25,658 nt of DNA from Armadillidium nasatum. Lineage: Eukaryota > Arthropoda > Malacostraca > Isopoda > Armadillidiidae. A program made the position numbers and the translations under genes. Every line of letters starts with the position of its first letter. Within the stretch, counting starts at the first letter, position 1. Under the pieces are notes generated by a model. That model did not search any database. It was not told the DNA's origin and saw only the letters and a list, made by a program, of their open reading frames with translations. Shown one piece after another: positions 1 through 13,699 of the stretch. The stretch spans positions 1 to 25,658 of the forward strand of contig SEYY01017640.1 of NCBI GenBank assembly GCA_009176605.1, given 5' to 3'.

Positions 1-1385
<1,385 letters not shown>

Positions 1386-1394
1386 TAACACTAA

Positions 1395-1640
1395 ATAAAG
1401 CACGTAATAGTTTCGTTTTCCTCAGCCCAATGTCCCTTCTCTCCACAGTATTTGAAAGATTAATATTCCTCAGTCTCCACTCCACTCACGACATTCTTTC
1501 CGACAATAATCTTGAACAATGGGTTAGAAAAAACAAAATGACTTCCACAGCACAAAATTAGAAAATTAAACAACTCACCCGAGACAGAAGGAAATAGAAT
1601 TTAAACAAGAAAAAAACAAACAGGTTTAACTTTTAATACC
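1395..1640 (+). mobile_element. Non-LTR retrotransposon RT fragment (Jockey-like), decayed
   Basis: One plus-strand frame reads [20 protein letters not shown], then an ILSDNN segment and a KNKMTSTAQ segment. This follows the order of a conserved block in non-LTR reverse transcriptases (PISLLST...KVFERL...ILSDNQFGF+K..ST). After a stop at 1559 the same frame gives another RT-like stretch, NLNKKKTNRF, near 1598-1630. Only the early RT region (roughly motifs 1-2) is present; there is no endonuclease and no FADD box. The frame is broken by stops, so this is a dead fragment. Assignment to a Jockey-type LINE is by motif resemblance only. Confidence 0.6.
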
Positions 1641-1784
1641 TAATGACACACACCCCACACATTAATAACACCTCGGGAGATACGCAAACTCACCTCCTTG
1701 AAAATATTAAATGGCACAAACTTTGCATAAAAAAAAGAAAACTCTACAATAGTCCACAGAATATTTATCTGCTTCTGAATTAGG

Positions 1785-2945
<1,161 letters not shown>

Positions 2946-2946
2946 C

Positions 2947-3060
2947 ACGAGCTCTATTTGCGTGTGGACATGATTCACCCGCTCTGAATTCGTGATGGCC
3001 TGAAGGGCAGCAGTATTCTGTCTGCCAGGGAGGACGCATATCCCCTCGTCAGTGAGGTAC
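2947..3060 (+). repeat. GC-richer dispersed repeat, plus copy (SINE-like)
   Basis: About 115 bp, clearly richer in GC than its flanks. It matches 17731-17852 in reverse complement, sharing GAGCTCT, TTGCGTGTGGAC, a CGTGATGGC.TGAAGGGCAG block, TCTGTCTGCC/TTGTCTGCC and CCTCGT near the end. Two copies of opposite orientation in 25 kb point to a high-copy family. I see no tRNA A/B boxes in it, so the SINE class is not established. Confidence 0.65.
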
Positions 3061-3212
3061 AATCTATAAAAAACACACACACAAACAAATGAAATTCACA
3101 AATAACATGAATATTATTAGCTTTTCATTAAATTTTCAATATATATATATTGTAAGTATATATACCGCAAATTCGCGATAGATTTTATGTAAAATTCAAG
3201 TCTGCTGAACGA

Positions 3213-3290
3213 GGATTCGAAACTTAGACCTCTAAGATGGTTAATCAAAGCGTTACCAGCTGAGCCATAACAGTTCAAAAGGAGATTATA
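3213..3290 (-). mobile_element. tRNA-derived SINE head, left unit
   Basis: Read on the minus strand it starts TGGCTCAGCTGGTAACG (A-box-like) and continues to TTTCGAATCC (B-box-like) at tRNA-like spacing, then CTCGTTC and a short AT tail. The anticodon-stem region pairs poorly, so a working tRNA is unlikely. The source tRNA is not assigned. Confidence 0.65.
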
Positions 3291-3454
3291 ATGAGAAGGT
3301 TCATGAAATACGACTCACGCAGACTAACTCAAAGGATTCCCCCCTCCGGTTGCACTAGGACTCAATGGTAACAGGTCAGAGCAGTCGGGAGGATCCTTTT
3401 AGTTTTTGTGCGTGAGTCGTATTTCATGTGCTTTCTCATTGTGATTTCCTTTCG

Positions 3455-3672
<218 letters not shown>

Positions 3673-4081
3673 CAAGAGTGTATATAACCCTAAAGAACCA
3701 TGATAACTGTAACAGTGACAAATTTTATAACAACTGAAAATACGTTTTATAGTCAAAAAAGAAAAAAGTGAATTTTGTAATACAAAATTTATTAAATATT
3801 AATAAATTTTAACCATTAAGCTTTTTATCCTTTTGAAATTAGGAAAAAAATAATAAGTTTTAAGTTTCTAAAGAGAAAATGTAATTTTAAGGGTCATGCT
3901 AACAATGTCGACTTCTTTTTGTTTCTGTTGAATTAATTTGAAGAGAAGATTCAGGTTTCCTTTTCGATCCGACTTTCGATATGTTGTTATGTTCGTCAAA
4001 CAATTTTATAAAACGTTTGCAATCTACAATGAAACTTCTACAACCATCACAAAGATGACGATTATCTACTTGTTCACTAAA
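3673..4081. other. AT-rich 3' flank of the minus-strand gene
   Basis: No gene seen. On the minus strand this lies downstream of the repeat-protein gene and contains AT-rich words that could hold a polyadenylation signal (for example TTTATT on plus near 3788, which is AATAAA on minus). That is weak evidence on its own. Confidence 0.35.
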
Positions 4082-5220
4082 TCATCGATAGTCTGGACTC
4101 CCAATTTTAAAGCAATTGATACCAGAGCAATATATTCTTCTTTTGTACTCATAATGCCATATTAAAAAACTTTTTTTGAATTTGTTAGATAATAAGTCAT
4201 TTGCAGACAAAAAGTTTGATAAATCCTCAATTCTTCTGTTATTAATACCGATCAACACCCACCAGACAGTTTGGTAAACACGACTGTCAAATATGGTTTT
4301 CTTCAGTAATCTCTTTTTTAAACTGTTGTGAACGCCTGTCCAAGTAAAGAATTTGTCAACATCATCAAATCTCAGACTTGAAATTAAATTCAAACATATG
4401 TCATTTATCTTTAAGGGAATCTTTTTCTTGAACTCACTCATTTCTGTTTTGGAGGAGAAACACCAACCTAAAAGTTCTTCCATTTCATCCCACCTGTTTT
4501 CCATTACAAAATATTCAATAAGGTTAATGCTTTTAAACAGTAAATCTTTCTTGTGTCTTTTTATCTCGTTCTCAGACAAAGGAAACCCATTGAAAAATTC
4601 TTTTATATCATTTAATTTGGTATTTTCTTCAGTAATATGAGTATACAGATTAAGTTCCTCTTGTCAAAAGAGAATAAAACTCCCTAACTTCCTCTTTTGA
4701 AAATTGGGTCCAATTGATCAATTTCTTAACAAAATCCTCGTTTACCATTTAATATAAAAGAAACACAGGAAGAAAATATTTTTCCTTCTACATTAAACAC
4801 TAAAAGTTTTTTAAAGTTTTTCACTTCCGTTTCTGTCAGTTCTGCCCATCGAATGAATGCATCTACTTCATATAATTGTCTTTGTGCAACAAGCTTACTG
4901 TAGTAGTTAATCACTTTCTCACTAAATGCAACCTGTCTTTTGAAATCTTTACCTTCTTCTTCAGAAAGAGCGCTCCATTCAGTGAATTTAAACCATTACT
5001 AAGAAATGACTGGTCCAAATGACGTACCATTTCAAATGCAAAATTTTTTTTAAACTTTACCATTTCAATTTCTGAAGAAAAAATCCACTCCAAAAAGAAA
5101 TCAATATCTTGAAAATCATCTTTTAATACGTATTTCAAATACCACGCAAAGTCTTCTACATCTAAAACTAAACTTTTTTTAAAATTTGCAATTTCATTTG
5201 AAGACAGAGCCCATTCCTCT
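4082..5220 (-). pseudogene. 3' part of repeat-protein gene, four frameshifts
   Basis: This continues the 570-codon frame to its right. Read on the minus strand, an open frame at 5138 carries repeat units, then the sense moves to another frame (4914-4726), another (about 4739-4660), and a last one (4665-4082, including 165 codons from 4579). The codon phase changes near 5218, 4985, 4740 and 4660: two changes look like one-base losses and two like one-base gains. Across all frames the same unit recurs: an aromatic or Trp, five residues, Ser, two or three residues, Glu, then Phe-Lys-Lys (examples WIFSSEIEMVKFKK, WCFSSKTEMSEFKK). The Trp codons fall at 5213, 5087, 4977, 4848, 4712, 4465 and 4342, with Gly in that place at 4588. 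The spacing is mostly 123-129 bases. I know no named domain for it. It is probably a decayed 3' end; indel errors in the assembly are the alternative. Confidence 0.7.
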
Positions 5221-6880
5221 CCATTCTCTCATCAAAACACTTTATTTTTTTACTGTACAAAGTATATTTCCATTCTTGTCTCACATATAATAAGAAAATT
5301 TTCAGCCATTCTTTTATCTCTTCGGCAGAAAAAGCCCAATTCAGAATCTTTTGAAACTCTTTCCCCTTATTGTCAAGTAATAAAAATAAAACTTGTTTTA
5401 CATCCTTATCATTAAATAGTTCCTCTTTGAAACTTTCAATTCTTCCTTTCGGTACACAACATTCAATAAACAAATCAATTCTCCTTAGATCACAAGCATC
5501 AAAGGATATTTTACCTATCATATTCCCTTGTAACCTTACAATATCCGATTTCTCTTCCAAGGTTGCACTTTCAAAAATCAGTCGTATAATTTTTTCATCT
5601 TCAATGGTAAATGGAGATTCAAAAAGCTCACATATTACATACGAGTTATAGAAATGTTCAAAATCTGAATGAAATTCATACACAAAATATTCCATTTTCT
5701 CTTCGAAAGTAAACACAGTAAGCATATCCTCTTTATTTATTCTTTCAAATCGGAAGAAAAACCTTTTTAAAGATGGAGAACTTTGAATCCAAAAATCTCT
5801 CAAAATGTTATGATAATCACATAACTTACGAGACGATTTATTTTTTATTAAACTCACTATCCTGTGGAGAAGTAAACAAAATCCAGTTTTCGGTAACACT
5901 TCCCAAAATTGACTCACTAAATCCATAAACATGTGTTGATAAGGCCAACTTAATGAATGAAACAATACATAATGCAACAAAACTGGCTGGAAGAACACCT
6001 TCAACTGCCTCTCATCTAAATGGCGAAGCAAAAATATTACCATTTCAAGATATTTCTGATATGGTAAAAGTAACTGAGGATACAAAAAATTACTTTTGTG
6101 TCCACAAAAGGATTCAATACCACATATTAAGAATCTCAATTTATCTCTAGTAAAAATCACAGCCTCCTCTTTTTCTCTCTCTTCCAATTCTTCAAAACAC
6201 TTTTTGAATGCCACATCACTGCAGTCTCTATGCAACCCTTTATATTCTAAAGTCTTCTTAAATTTGTATAATGAAAAACTGTCATCCGTTTTTTTCATAA
6301 TTTGAAGTTCTCCCAACAAAGAGTAAGACCATATATCGGCCATCTCATTGCGCCCATCGATACCAAAACCATTACAATATATTCCATTTTCAACTTTGGG
6401 TTTCTTGTCTTCTGGTAATTGCTCCCATAAAGCAGGAATAACATCAGACAAACAGTAATAACAAGCTATACAAAATTTAAGGGAAGGGCTTAATTCAGTG
6501 TCCTTTAAAATCTCTTTTGTAGCCTTTTCTACATCAAGTATTCCTTTTGATGTAAAAAAAGAAATTCTGAGGAAGGAACAACTATAATCGAGGGGCAAAT
6601 CAAACTCTTCCTTATTAAATGTTGCCCATTCCAAAGACTGAAATAGAGAAAAATTAATTACAGATATTGGTATTTTTTCTCTCAATCCAAAAGGTAATTT
6701 CTTCAATGCATCTGATACTTTCCTCTCCATTTTTTTAAACCACGGTTCGCATTGATCATACCACAAACTCAAATAGAGATCAAGATCTGGAAATCTTAAA
6801 TCTTCATTTTTGAACAATAATTCGTTTGCAAGTTCAATGGCAATTTGAATTCCACAAAGGTCTTCCAAACGAGAAACCAT
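5168..6880 (-). CDS. Uncharacterised repeat protein, 570-codon open frame
   Basis: Function unknown. It is the longest non-repetitive frame in the window (570 codons), has protein-like composition and does not resemble transposon proteins. The predicted product is rich in Phe, Glu and Lys, with many alternating hydrophobic and charged stretches suggesting stacked helices. I see no signal peptide and no clear membrane segment. Near its C-terminus (about residues 510-530) it has [19 protein letters not shown], the first clear unit of the ~42-residue W-x5-S-x2-E repeat that carries on downstream in shifted frames. [12 protein letters not shown] near residue 85 may be a diverged unit. The sense frame leaves this ORF near 5218, so its last ~18 residues are probably not native. 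The ATG at 6880 is two bases after a good splice acceptor, so it may be an internal Met in an exon with more gene upstream. It could be a live gene with assembly errors or a pseudogene. Confidence 0.6.
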   Translation of the reverse strand: MVSRLEDLCGIQIAIELANELLFKNEDLRFPDLDLYLSLWYDQCEPWFKKMERKVSDALKKLPFGLREKIPISVINFSLFQSLEWATFNKEEFDLPLDYSCSFLRISFFTSKGILDVEKATKEILKDTELSPSLKFCIACYYCLSDVIPALWEQLPEDKKPKVENGIYCNGFGIDGRNEMADIWSYSLLGELQIMKKTDDSFSLYKFKKTLEYKGLHRDCSDVAFKKCFEELEEREKEEAVIFTRDKLRFLICGIESFCGHKSNFLYPQLLLPYQKYLEMVIFLLRHLDERQLKVFFQPVLLHYVLFHSLSWPYQHMFMDLVSQFWEVLPKTGFCLLLHRIVSLIKNKSSRKLCDYHNILRDFWIQSSPSLKRFFFRFERINKEDMLTVFTFEEKMEYFVYEFHSDFEHFYNSYVICELFESPFTIEDEKIIRLIFESATLEEKSDIVRLQGNMIGKISFDACDLRRIDLFIECCVPKGRIESFKEELFNDKDVKQVLFLLLDNKGKEFQKILNWAFSAEEIKEWLKIFLLYVRQEWKYTLYSKKIKCFDERMERNGLCLQMKLQILKKV

Positions 6881-6882
6881 TT

Positions 6883-6898
6883 CTGGAAAAGAAATCAG
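6883..6898 (-). promoter_or_regulatory. Probable splice acceptor of the repeat-protein gene
   Basis: On the minus strand, TGATTTCTTTTCCAG immediately precedes AAATGG. A pyrimidine tract and AG in front of the open frame suggest that the exon begins at 6882. The 135-bp TA tract starts just outside it, within the putative intron. Confidence 0.55.
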
Positions 6899-7040
<142 letters not shown>

Positions 7041-7077
7041 GGGTGACACAGGGGAACGGGAAAATTCTGTCATTCGC

Positions 7078-7101
7078 AAAATAATAATAATAATAATAAT
7101 A

Positions 7102-7146
<45 letters not shown>
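7078..7146. repeat. (AAT)n microsatellite
   Basis: A trinucleotide tract with one slipped unit near 7102-7107. Poly-Tyr and poly-Leu open frames across it are artefacts. Confidence 0.95.
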
Positions 7147-7148
<2 letters not shown>

Positions 7149-7159
7149 TGAAAATATGT

Positions 7160-7548
7160 TTATTTGTGGTAAACATCACGTAAAGTAGAGGCCATTAGGT
7201 GTCCAACTTCGCAACATCATTTTAGAAACACAATAACCGTAAGATGAATGAAGGCCATTCGTATGTATGCATTCCTGGAAGCGAATGCCAAGATTTTCCA
7301 TGGCACCTTGAAGCATCTCCATCGGGATTGCAGCGATTTCATCTCAGATCCTCGTTTTCAATTTTGCAATTGTCGTTGGCCGAGTGGTGTAAACCCTGCT
7401 TTTGACGTGGTCCCATAAAAAAAATCGCACACCGACAGATGTGGGGATCGTGGTGCCCAATGAATGTCGACAAACCGTGAAATGACGTTGTTACCAAAGA
7501 GTTGTCGAACAAGTATCATTGACGCTCAGGCACTATGGGCCGTTGCTC
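7160..7548 (-). mobile_element. Tc1/mariner-type transposase C-terminal relic
   Basis: The minus strand encodes the end of a DDE transposase. It has an RQLFGNNVISRFVDIHWAP segment, then RSPHLSVCDFF (family norm SPDL.PCDFFLWG), VKSRVYTTRPTTIAKLKTRI, and DEIAAIPMEMLQGAMENLG, ending with FQECIHTNG before a stop. The last catalytic acid of the family lies in the SPD motif; here it is His (SPH). A T-run near 7410-7420 is one base short, shifting the frame inside the DFFLWG block, and there is a TGA after KTRI. The element is therefore inactive. Only ~130 residues remain, with no N-terminal HTH and no inverted repeats seen. It abuts the CR1 copy at about 7548. Confidence 0.8.
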
Positions 7549-7559
7549 CACCTGAGAAA

Positions 7560-10078
7560 TCTCCTTTCAACCGAGAACATTTCCAGCTCCTTCAACCTCT
7601 CCTCATAGCTCTTACTCTCAAAGTCATAAATCATCCTTGTAGCTTGACATTGAACTCTCTCTAGCATATTTATGTCCTTTCTTAAATGTGGAGCCAAAAC
7701 TTGTGCACAATACTCTAATGCTGGCCTAACATAGCTTAATTATAACCTCTTTGCTCTTGTAAACTGCATTGTGATTTATAATACCAACATTTTGTTAGCT
7801 CTATTCCTTGCTTGCAAACATTAATCACCTACTTTCAGATTACTGCTAATAATCAAACCTAAATCTTTTTCTTGATCCACAGTCTCAAGCCAATCCCCAT
7901 TCATATCATAATTAAATCTTTCATTTGAGTTACTTTACATGAAGAACTTAGCATTTTTTATAAATAAAATTCATTTGACACTTTTCTGCCCATCCATCTA
8001 GATCACTTTGAAGTTTTATACATACATCATTACTCCTTACTGAGATGACCATTTTGGTATCATCTGCAAACTTAGAAACCTTACATTTAAGACCTTTGTT
8101 TAAATCATTTATATATGAGGAACAATAATGGTCCCAGCACAGAACCCTGTAGGACCCCACTGTTCACTGTTTCCCAAAATGACTTATTTCCTTTCAGAAG
8201 CACACATCGCCTTCTGTTCTTCAACCACTCATTAATCCAGTTCTGCACCATTCCACCTATACCAAAATGTGACAGCTTTTGCATCAGCCTTACATGGGGT
8301 ACCTTATCAAAAGCTTTACTAAAGTCTAAATATATATATCATCAACTGGATCAGCCCTGTTTATACATTCAGTAATATATTCCATAAATTCAAGAAGGTT
8401 AGCCTGACATAATCTACCCTTTCTAAAACCATGCTGGGAGTTATGCAGTATCTTATTATCATCCAAATGTTTCTCTACATGACTATTCAGCAACTTTTCC
8501 AAAACTTTTACAACCAGAAATATCAAGCTAACTGGTCTATAGTTTAATAGATCTTCTTTACTACCTTTCTTATAAATGAGCTCCACTTATGTCATTTTCC
8601 AGTTCTCGGGTACCTCTCCAAAAGCAATAGATCGTTTAAAAATCAAATACAATGCCTTTGCAATACTGTTACTCCCCTCCTTTAGAATTCTACCATATAC
8701 ACCATCGAGACCCGCTGCCTTATTTGCTAGAGCTATTAGTCCCTAAACTGTTACCCAGCCTTTCCTCAGTAAATACTGAAGCAAAATAAGCATTGAAAAT
8801 ATTAACCAATTCCTTATCTGAACTTGCTAAATTCTCATCAATTTTAACTGGACAAATTTTCTTATCCTTACTTTTAAATTTATAGAAGCTAAAAAACTTT
8901 TTCAGGTCTTTATTACTATTCCTTGCCAAATTAATATCTGCCATTCTCTTTGCTTTTCTTATTAACTGGTTAAGTTCATTCCTAATTCTCTTGCAATGTT
9001 CTAAATCTTCCTCCCTACTACTACCTTTGAATATTTTAAAACATCTACGCTTTTCACTGATTTTCTCTTTTATCTCTCTACTCCACCAATTAGGTTTTCT
9101 ATTTGCCACCCTAATAGCCTTATCTTTAAAATATACAAACTGAATATTAGTCAAAATTTGGTTAAAGTATTCCAACATAATAAAACGATTTTGACCATTA
9201 AACTCCTTATCCCAGTCAATTTCATTAAGCATTGCTCGAAATTTGCTAAAATCACCATTTCTGAAATCTAATATCATTTCCTTACTGACATTTAATTTGG
9301 GGCCAGACATCACATTCCAGTTAAATCTAATTATAAAATAATCATTAGCTCCTAAAGTCTCCTCTACTCTAACATCATTCACCATATTTTCATCATTTGT
9401 TATTAAATCTAAAAATGCTGCATGCCTCATAGGTTCTTGGACCACCCGATTACAAAAGTTGTATAGAATACAATTTATAAATACTGAACTTCTATTAACC
9501 ATACTACTCAAAGTATTCCACTCAATGTCTGGAAAATTAAAATCTCCCATTATGACTATTCGTTTTACAGTATTTTGAAATACTACCTTGATTTCCTTCA
9601 CCATTTCTTCATCTAATGCTTAATTCTGATCAGGAACTCTATAAAATGACCCATCCTGTATGATTTATTATGCTCAAGAATATCTACCCATACAGATTCC
9701 ACTTCATGATTTGTTTTAATGTCAGACGTTAACACTGAATCAATATTGCTTTTAACATAAAGTGCTATACCTCCACCTCTCCTTCCTCTACGTTAGTGTA
9801 GGTAAAACAAGTAGTATCCATTTATTTCATATTCCTGTAGGGAGGTCTTCAAAAAATGCTTCACTGACCCATGCTTCAATAATTCAAACAATGTCAAGAT
9901 CACCATCTATGATATAATTAGTCAATTCACCTTTTTCGTTTCAAAAGCTCTGGGCATTTGTGTAGAAACATTTAAATATTAACTTGTCCTTATATATTTT
10001 GTTTCCATCTTGATTTCTAATATTCTCTCTATTCTTATTAATAGGCCCATGTCGTAAAGCAATTTTATTTTTAATCAT
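7560..10078 (-). pseudogene. CR1 ORF2: endonuclease / reverse transcriptase, inactivated
   Basis: In living copies this product nicks the target and primes reverse transcription there. From the ATG at 10078: CFYTNAQSF (endonuclease start), IIEAW, GGGIALYV (near 9770), GDFN (near 9540), and AFLDLI. The endonuclease SDH box reads NDYFIIRF, so the catalytic His is lost. A 294-codon piece is open at 9604-8720. RT follows: VPENWKMT, YKKGSKEDLLNYRPVSL and QHGFRKGRLCQANLLEF at 8586-8326, LDFSKAFDKVPHVRLM just after, and KFADDTKMV (catalytic Asp pair) near 8055-8073. The C-terminal block shows FKKGH, SYEERLKELE-like and ERRFLR sense at 7550-7680. Stops interrupt at several places, including near 9952, 9893 and 8587. 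Confidence 0.88.
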
Positions 10079-10149
10079 ACCACCATCAATCCCACCACTG
10101 GTATTATAATCACCATCTCCACAACTAGCAGTTCCAAAATTACACCCTT

Positions 10150-11170
10150 CACCCCTATCCTTACCTAGTTTCCGACAGACATCTCTCCAGTTCTATAATT
10201 TAGAAGCTGCACACCACTTCGACTAAGGTGAACTCTATCTCTTGCAAATAGATTTTTGTCCTGAAACTCATCCCAGTGATCCAAAAATATAATATTCTCT
10301 AAAAAACAAACTAATAACCCTTTCTATTTGCACTGAAGGCCCTACTTTCACATTCTAATCCTGCACCCAACTTAGGTAATATACCTGACAATATGCATTT
10401 CCTACCACTTGCTTTCATTCTCTCAATCAAATTCCTATAGATTGTTATCAGTTCCTCTGACCTTCTATAACCAATATCATTTGTTCCAATATGCACAATC
10501 ACACTTGTATCTACATTCATATCTATAATCTCCTTATCTATTCTGTCCACAATATCGTGCACCTGGATAGCATACTCTCATTCGTTTCCTTCTATCTGTA
10601 TTACTAAAAGTCCTGTCTAAGTGTCGTACCTGAGAGTCACCAATCAGTAATGTCTCAGCCTTTCCCTTGGGAAACCTGACATCATAACTATCTCAGGTTC
10701 CTCTCCATCAGAATGACAGCCAAACCTGTTACTGCAGATCACAGGTCTAGTGTTCTTATTGCTCCTATTCTGTATAATGATCCACCTATCTGCAGTCCTA
10801 TCTACCTCTATAGCCCTCCCCTTCTCAAATTCCTTTCCTAGGTGAGTTACCTGTTATATTTACCCCCTTTACCATACCATTAGCCTGCCCCCTCTCTATT
10901 TCTTGACTACATGAGTCCCTAGTCTCCACTAAATCCCTGCTAACCTTTTTCCTAACACTTTCCTCCCTTCTCAACTCAACTCAGCTTACCTACTTCCAAC
11001 TGCAAAGATTCAAACCTTTCATTCCCTTTTATCTCAGCCAATTCCTTATTTAACCTTTCAATCTCCTTCCTCATTGACACATGTTCAGCTTTCAGAATAA
11101 AATCAGCACATTCATTAACATGCTCTCCTCTCACAATTCCACAGATGCCACATACAATATACATACTCAA
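10150..11170 (-). pseudogene. CR1 ORF1: CxxC finger, coiled coil, SGNH esterase, inactivated
   Basis: In active CR1-like elements ORF1 is an RNA-binding or chaperone-type protein whose esterase role is unsettled. The N-terminal 64 codons (11170-10976) begin MSMYIVCGICG with Cys7-x2-Cys10 and His17/Cys21, which may be half of a PHD-like or other zinc site, then a heptad-rich segment ERLNKELAEIKGNERFESL (coiled coil). After a stop, sense resumes with an SGNH hydrolase: GDSQVRHLDR near 10610-10640 (catalytic Ser block), PGAR..HDIVDRID, VHIGTND at ~10490 (Asn block), and a DRVHLSR block near 10225 (Asp/His). The sense lies in more than one frame and has several stops. It resembles bacterial GDSL lipases, but its position in the LINE makes a host enzyme unlikely. 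Confidence 0.82.
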
Positions 11171-11180
11171 ATTATAATTA

Positions 11181-11818
11181 GACTACTAAAGTAGTAAGTT
11201 CTTTAAGTTGACATTTAGTACTAATAATTGTTACAAAAAATTTTTTTTTTTTTTAAATAAGCCTAACTTTCCCCTAGAGGTCTCAACAACAAGCTAACTT
11301 TGGTAATAAATTATAGTATATATTTTCCTATAAGCCTAGTTAAATAGTAAGCTACTCACTAAAATTAAAAATAAATTAAACTAAAACCAAATATTTTAAA
11401 TTAAAAAAAAAAAAATTTGCTAGGTTTTTTTTTTTTTTTTTAAAAGGAACTTAGATAACTTAAAGTTATCAGAAACCTAATCTGAAAAACTGGGTTGGAT
11501 TACTGCCAACAAGACCACCTAATTAAAATATTTGAATTAAATCAGAAATTAAACCATTTTAACAAGAATTTAAACAATTTTATAAGAAATCAAAACAAAT
11601 ATTAACAATAGGCCGAATGCATCAAAGGCTTGACTAGGCTTAGCCTTCCCCTACCTACCCTTTAGTTATTTACCCAATTTTAAATATTCTAGAAATCACA
11701 CCTTAATACCAAATTAATAAAATAAAAAAAAATACCACTATTAATAATACTAAAAGAAATCACCCAACAATACAAAATAACTTAAAAATAAACAATTTCT
11801 TCAAGTAAGATAAAGAGC
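11181..11818. other. AT-rich flank with poly(A)/poly(T) runs
   Basis: No coding sense. It contains an A/T homopolymer pair (11402-11415 A-run, 11427-11441 T-run) and a T-run near 11240-11254. It may include the 5' UTR of the CR1 copy; the boundary cannot be fixed by eye. Confidence 0.45.
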
Positions 11819-12480
11819 TCACTTAAAACATAGCCTCATCTGGTCAAAGCACAACACCAACATATAAATATTTATACCATCCACAACAGGATGGATGCCA
11901 TCAGGACCATTCTCCTTTCTAGGATTAAGTTTAGGGAGCTCAGAAATGGCGTCTTTAAAAGAAATTACATTACCCCAAAAAGAATTGGATGAGATTGGAG
12001 GAGGAGGAATAACTATGGAATTGACTAAGGTTTGAGGGAAAAGTTCAGCTTTATTATAAGGCAAAACAGCTGTTGTGCCATTCGAAGATACTAGAGGAGA
12101 AAAAGATGAAGGGATTAAAGTTAAAGTTGACATTTTTTGAAATATGCTACAAGAAAAAATCAGGAATATTATTTCATTTTCTATAAAGAAATGAGCTTTT
12201 TGATGTTACAAAGAAAAGATTATGCAAGATTCCAAGATAAAATATAAGTTGCAAGAGTTCCTGGAGTTTGTAGGCAACTGTAATCCCAGCGGCAAATAGA
12301 ATAAGAACAAGCAGAATTAAACCAATATTAGATAGGTTTAGTTGAAAGGGAAATGACATGGAATATAAGCCTCCATGTCAGGAAATCACCTCTGTTAATA
12401 GCTCTGCACACTCGGAAGGAATCACTTCCACGGAAGCAATAAATCTTTCTACAAGAAATCAAAGAAGTATTACCAAAAGT
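11819..12480 (-). mobile_element. Jockey-like LINE ORF2 fragment, minus copy
   Basis: A minus-strand 104-codon frame (12133-11819) contains NKAELFPQTLVNS, PPPPISSNSF, and KLNPRKENGPDGIHPVV. The last is the characteristic block just before the RT fingers of many arthropod non-LTR elements (norm NPRKA.GPDGIP..VLK). The matching upstream part lies in other frames at 12180-12310: its DNA, GGGATTACAGTTGCCTACA, parallels GGGATTACCGTCGTCTTCA in the plus copy at 18402-18420. Several frame changes make it dead. Everything 3' of the GPDG block is absent. The sequence around 12360-12480 is probably the same element, but that is less certain. Confidence 0.72.
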
Positions 12481-12539
12481 TAGACTAGTTGGTGTAATCG
12501 AAATGACACTAAAGTTTCAGCGCAATAGATGGGGTTCGA

Positions 12540-13440
12540 TATATATATATATTGTTATTAAGATTCTATTAGAAAATATATATTCATTTTGTAAGTAGTA
12601 CTAAAGATTTAATATCTTATCACTTTCCTAAGTAAATAAGTCGTAAAGTGCACCAGATTTCCCCTTGAATGACTTAAGCCAATTAACTTTATAAAATAGT
12701 GATAAGATGAGTAACTACATTAAGCAAATATTAAGTTTTTTGCTTGGAATTTTTTTTCTCTCTCTTAAATTTCATTTGATTACGATTTTTTTCCATACTT
12801 TATCGAATGCTTATATAACTTCTAATAAGATATATTTACTCTATTTACATCACTTCCTTTAATTAAAGTTACCAATAAGTCAGCTATTCATTTGTGAACT
12901 AATATAGTAATTTCTGGGATTATTTAAAGAATTTTATACATTTACAAAGCATTTAATTTTATTTTATTTTTCTAAGGAAAACTGTTATACTGTTAATTTA
13001 AGCAAATTGTGAATTTATTAAATTTATCATTTCTTTTACCTAAGTATTTCAGTAACTAATTCATTATTTTTAAACTGATTTCACTTATGAGAATTAAATT
13101 GTTGAAATTTTATATCCAAATAATTGCTTTGACAATTTTAACTTACTTGCTCAGTCACTCCTCTTCTCAATCCAAGGAATTTGCAGAGCCAAATATTCTC
13201 TCTTTAATTGTAATAAAATAATAGAGGTTTTGATGTTTAAAAAAAATATGTTACACTGAAAAAACAAAAAAAAATCAAAAGTATAGTAATAATAAGCATC
13301 AACTTTGATTATAAGAAAACAATGTTATTGCATTGAGGTCAATGAGATCTACAGGAAGAAATTTATCTACAACAATCTAAATAAAATTAAGAATAAAATA
13401 TTTATTAAAATATTATTTAATGCATTATAGAAATTAATCC
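12540..13440. other. AT-rich noncoding, nothing recognised
   Basis: A short ATATATATAT at 12540-12551, then AT-rich DNA with stops in all frames. No repeat of other parts of the window was noticed. Confidence 0.55.
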
Positions 13441-13699
13441 TTAAATAGATTATGTCTTTTCACACAGTCGCATCCCCTCAGCTGTTCCTAGACTAAACAC
13501 TGTTCTCACTGATGTAGGTCCTCTACCAGTAAAATCTGGAATGCTTTTTTGCTCCCCTAGACTTGAACACCATCAGTGTATGAGATCATGTTGTATCTCT
13601 GATCCAGGATGATTTTATCCATTACACTGATTAATAATATGAAGGCTTCCTACTTGTTCACAATCAATATAAAAAATTTAAAATAAAAGAATGTAAGGA

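Larger units (their letters stand above)
7549..11180 (-). mobile_element. CR1-clade LINE, long copy, 3'-truncated
   Basis: A two-ORF non-LTR retrotransposon on the minus strand, about 3.6 kb. Reading order: ORF1 (CxxC finger, coiled coil, SGNH esterase), then ORF2 (apurinic-type endonuclease, reverse transcriptase, C-terminal conserved block). Esterase and PHD/zinc-finger ORF1 proteins are known in CR1-like elements. The 5' end is probably near 11180-11260. The 3' end is missing: sense stops in ERRFLRW at ~7548, where the mariner relic begins, although LINEs normally keep the 3' end and lose the 5'. Stops and shifts throughout show it is inactive. Confidence 0.88.

Noticed and set aside
10150..10690. 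A host GDSL/SGNH lipase or a bacterial gene insertion
   Set aside because: The esterase blocks lie between a CR1-type ORF1 head and ORF2 on the same strand, a known CR1 architecture, and the frame is broken.
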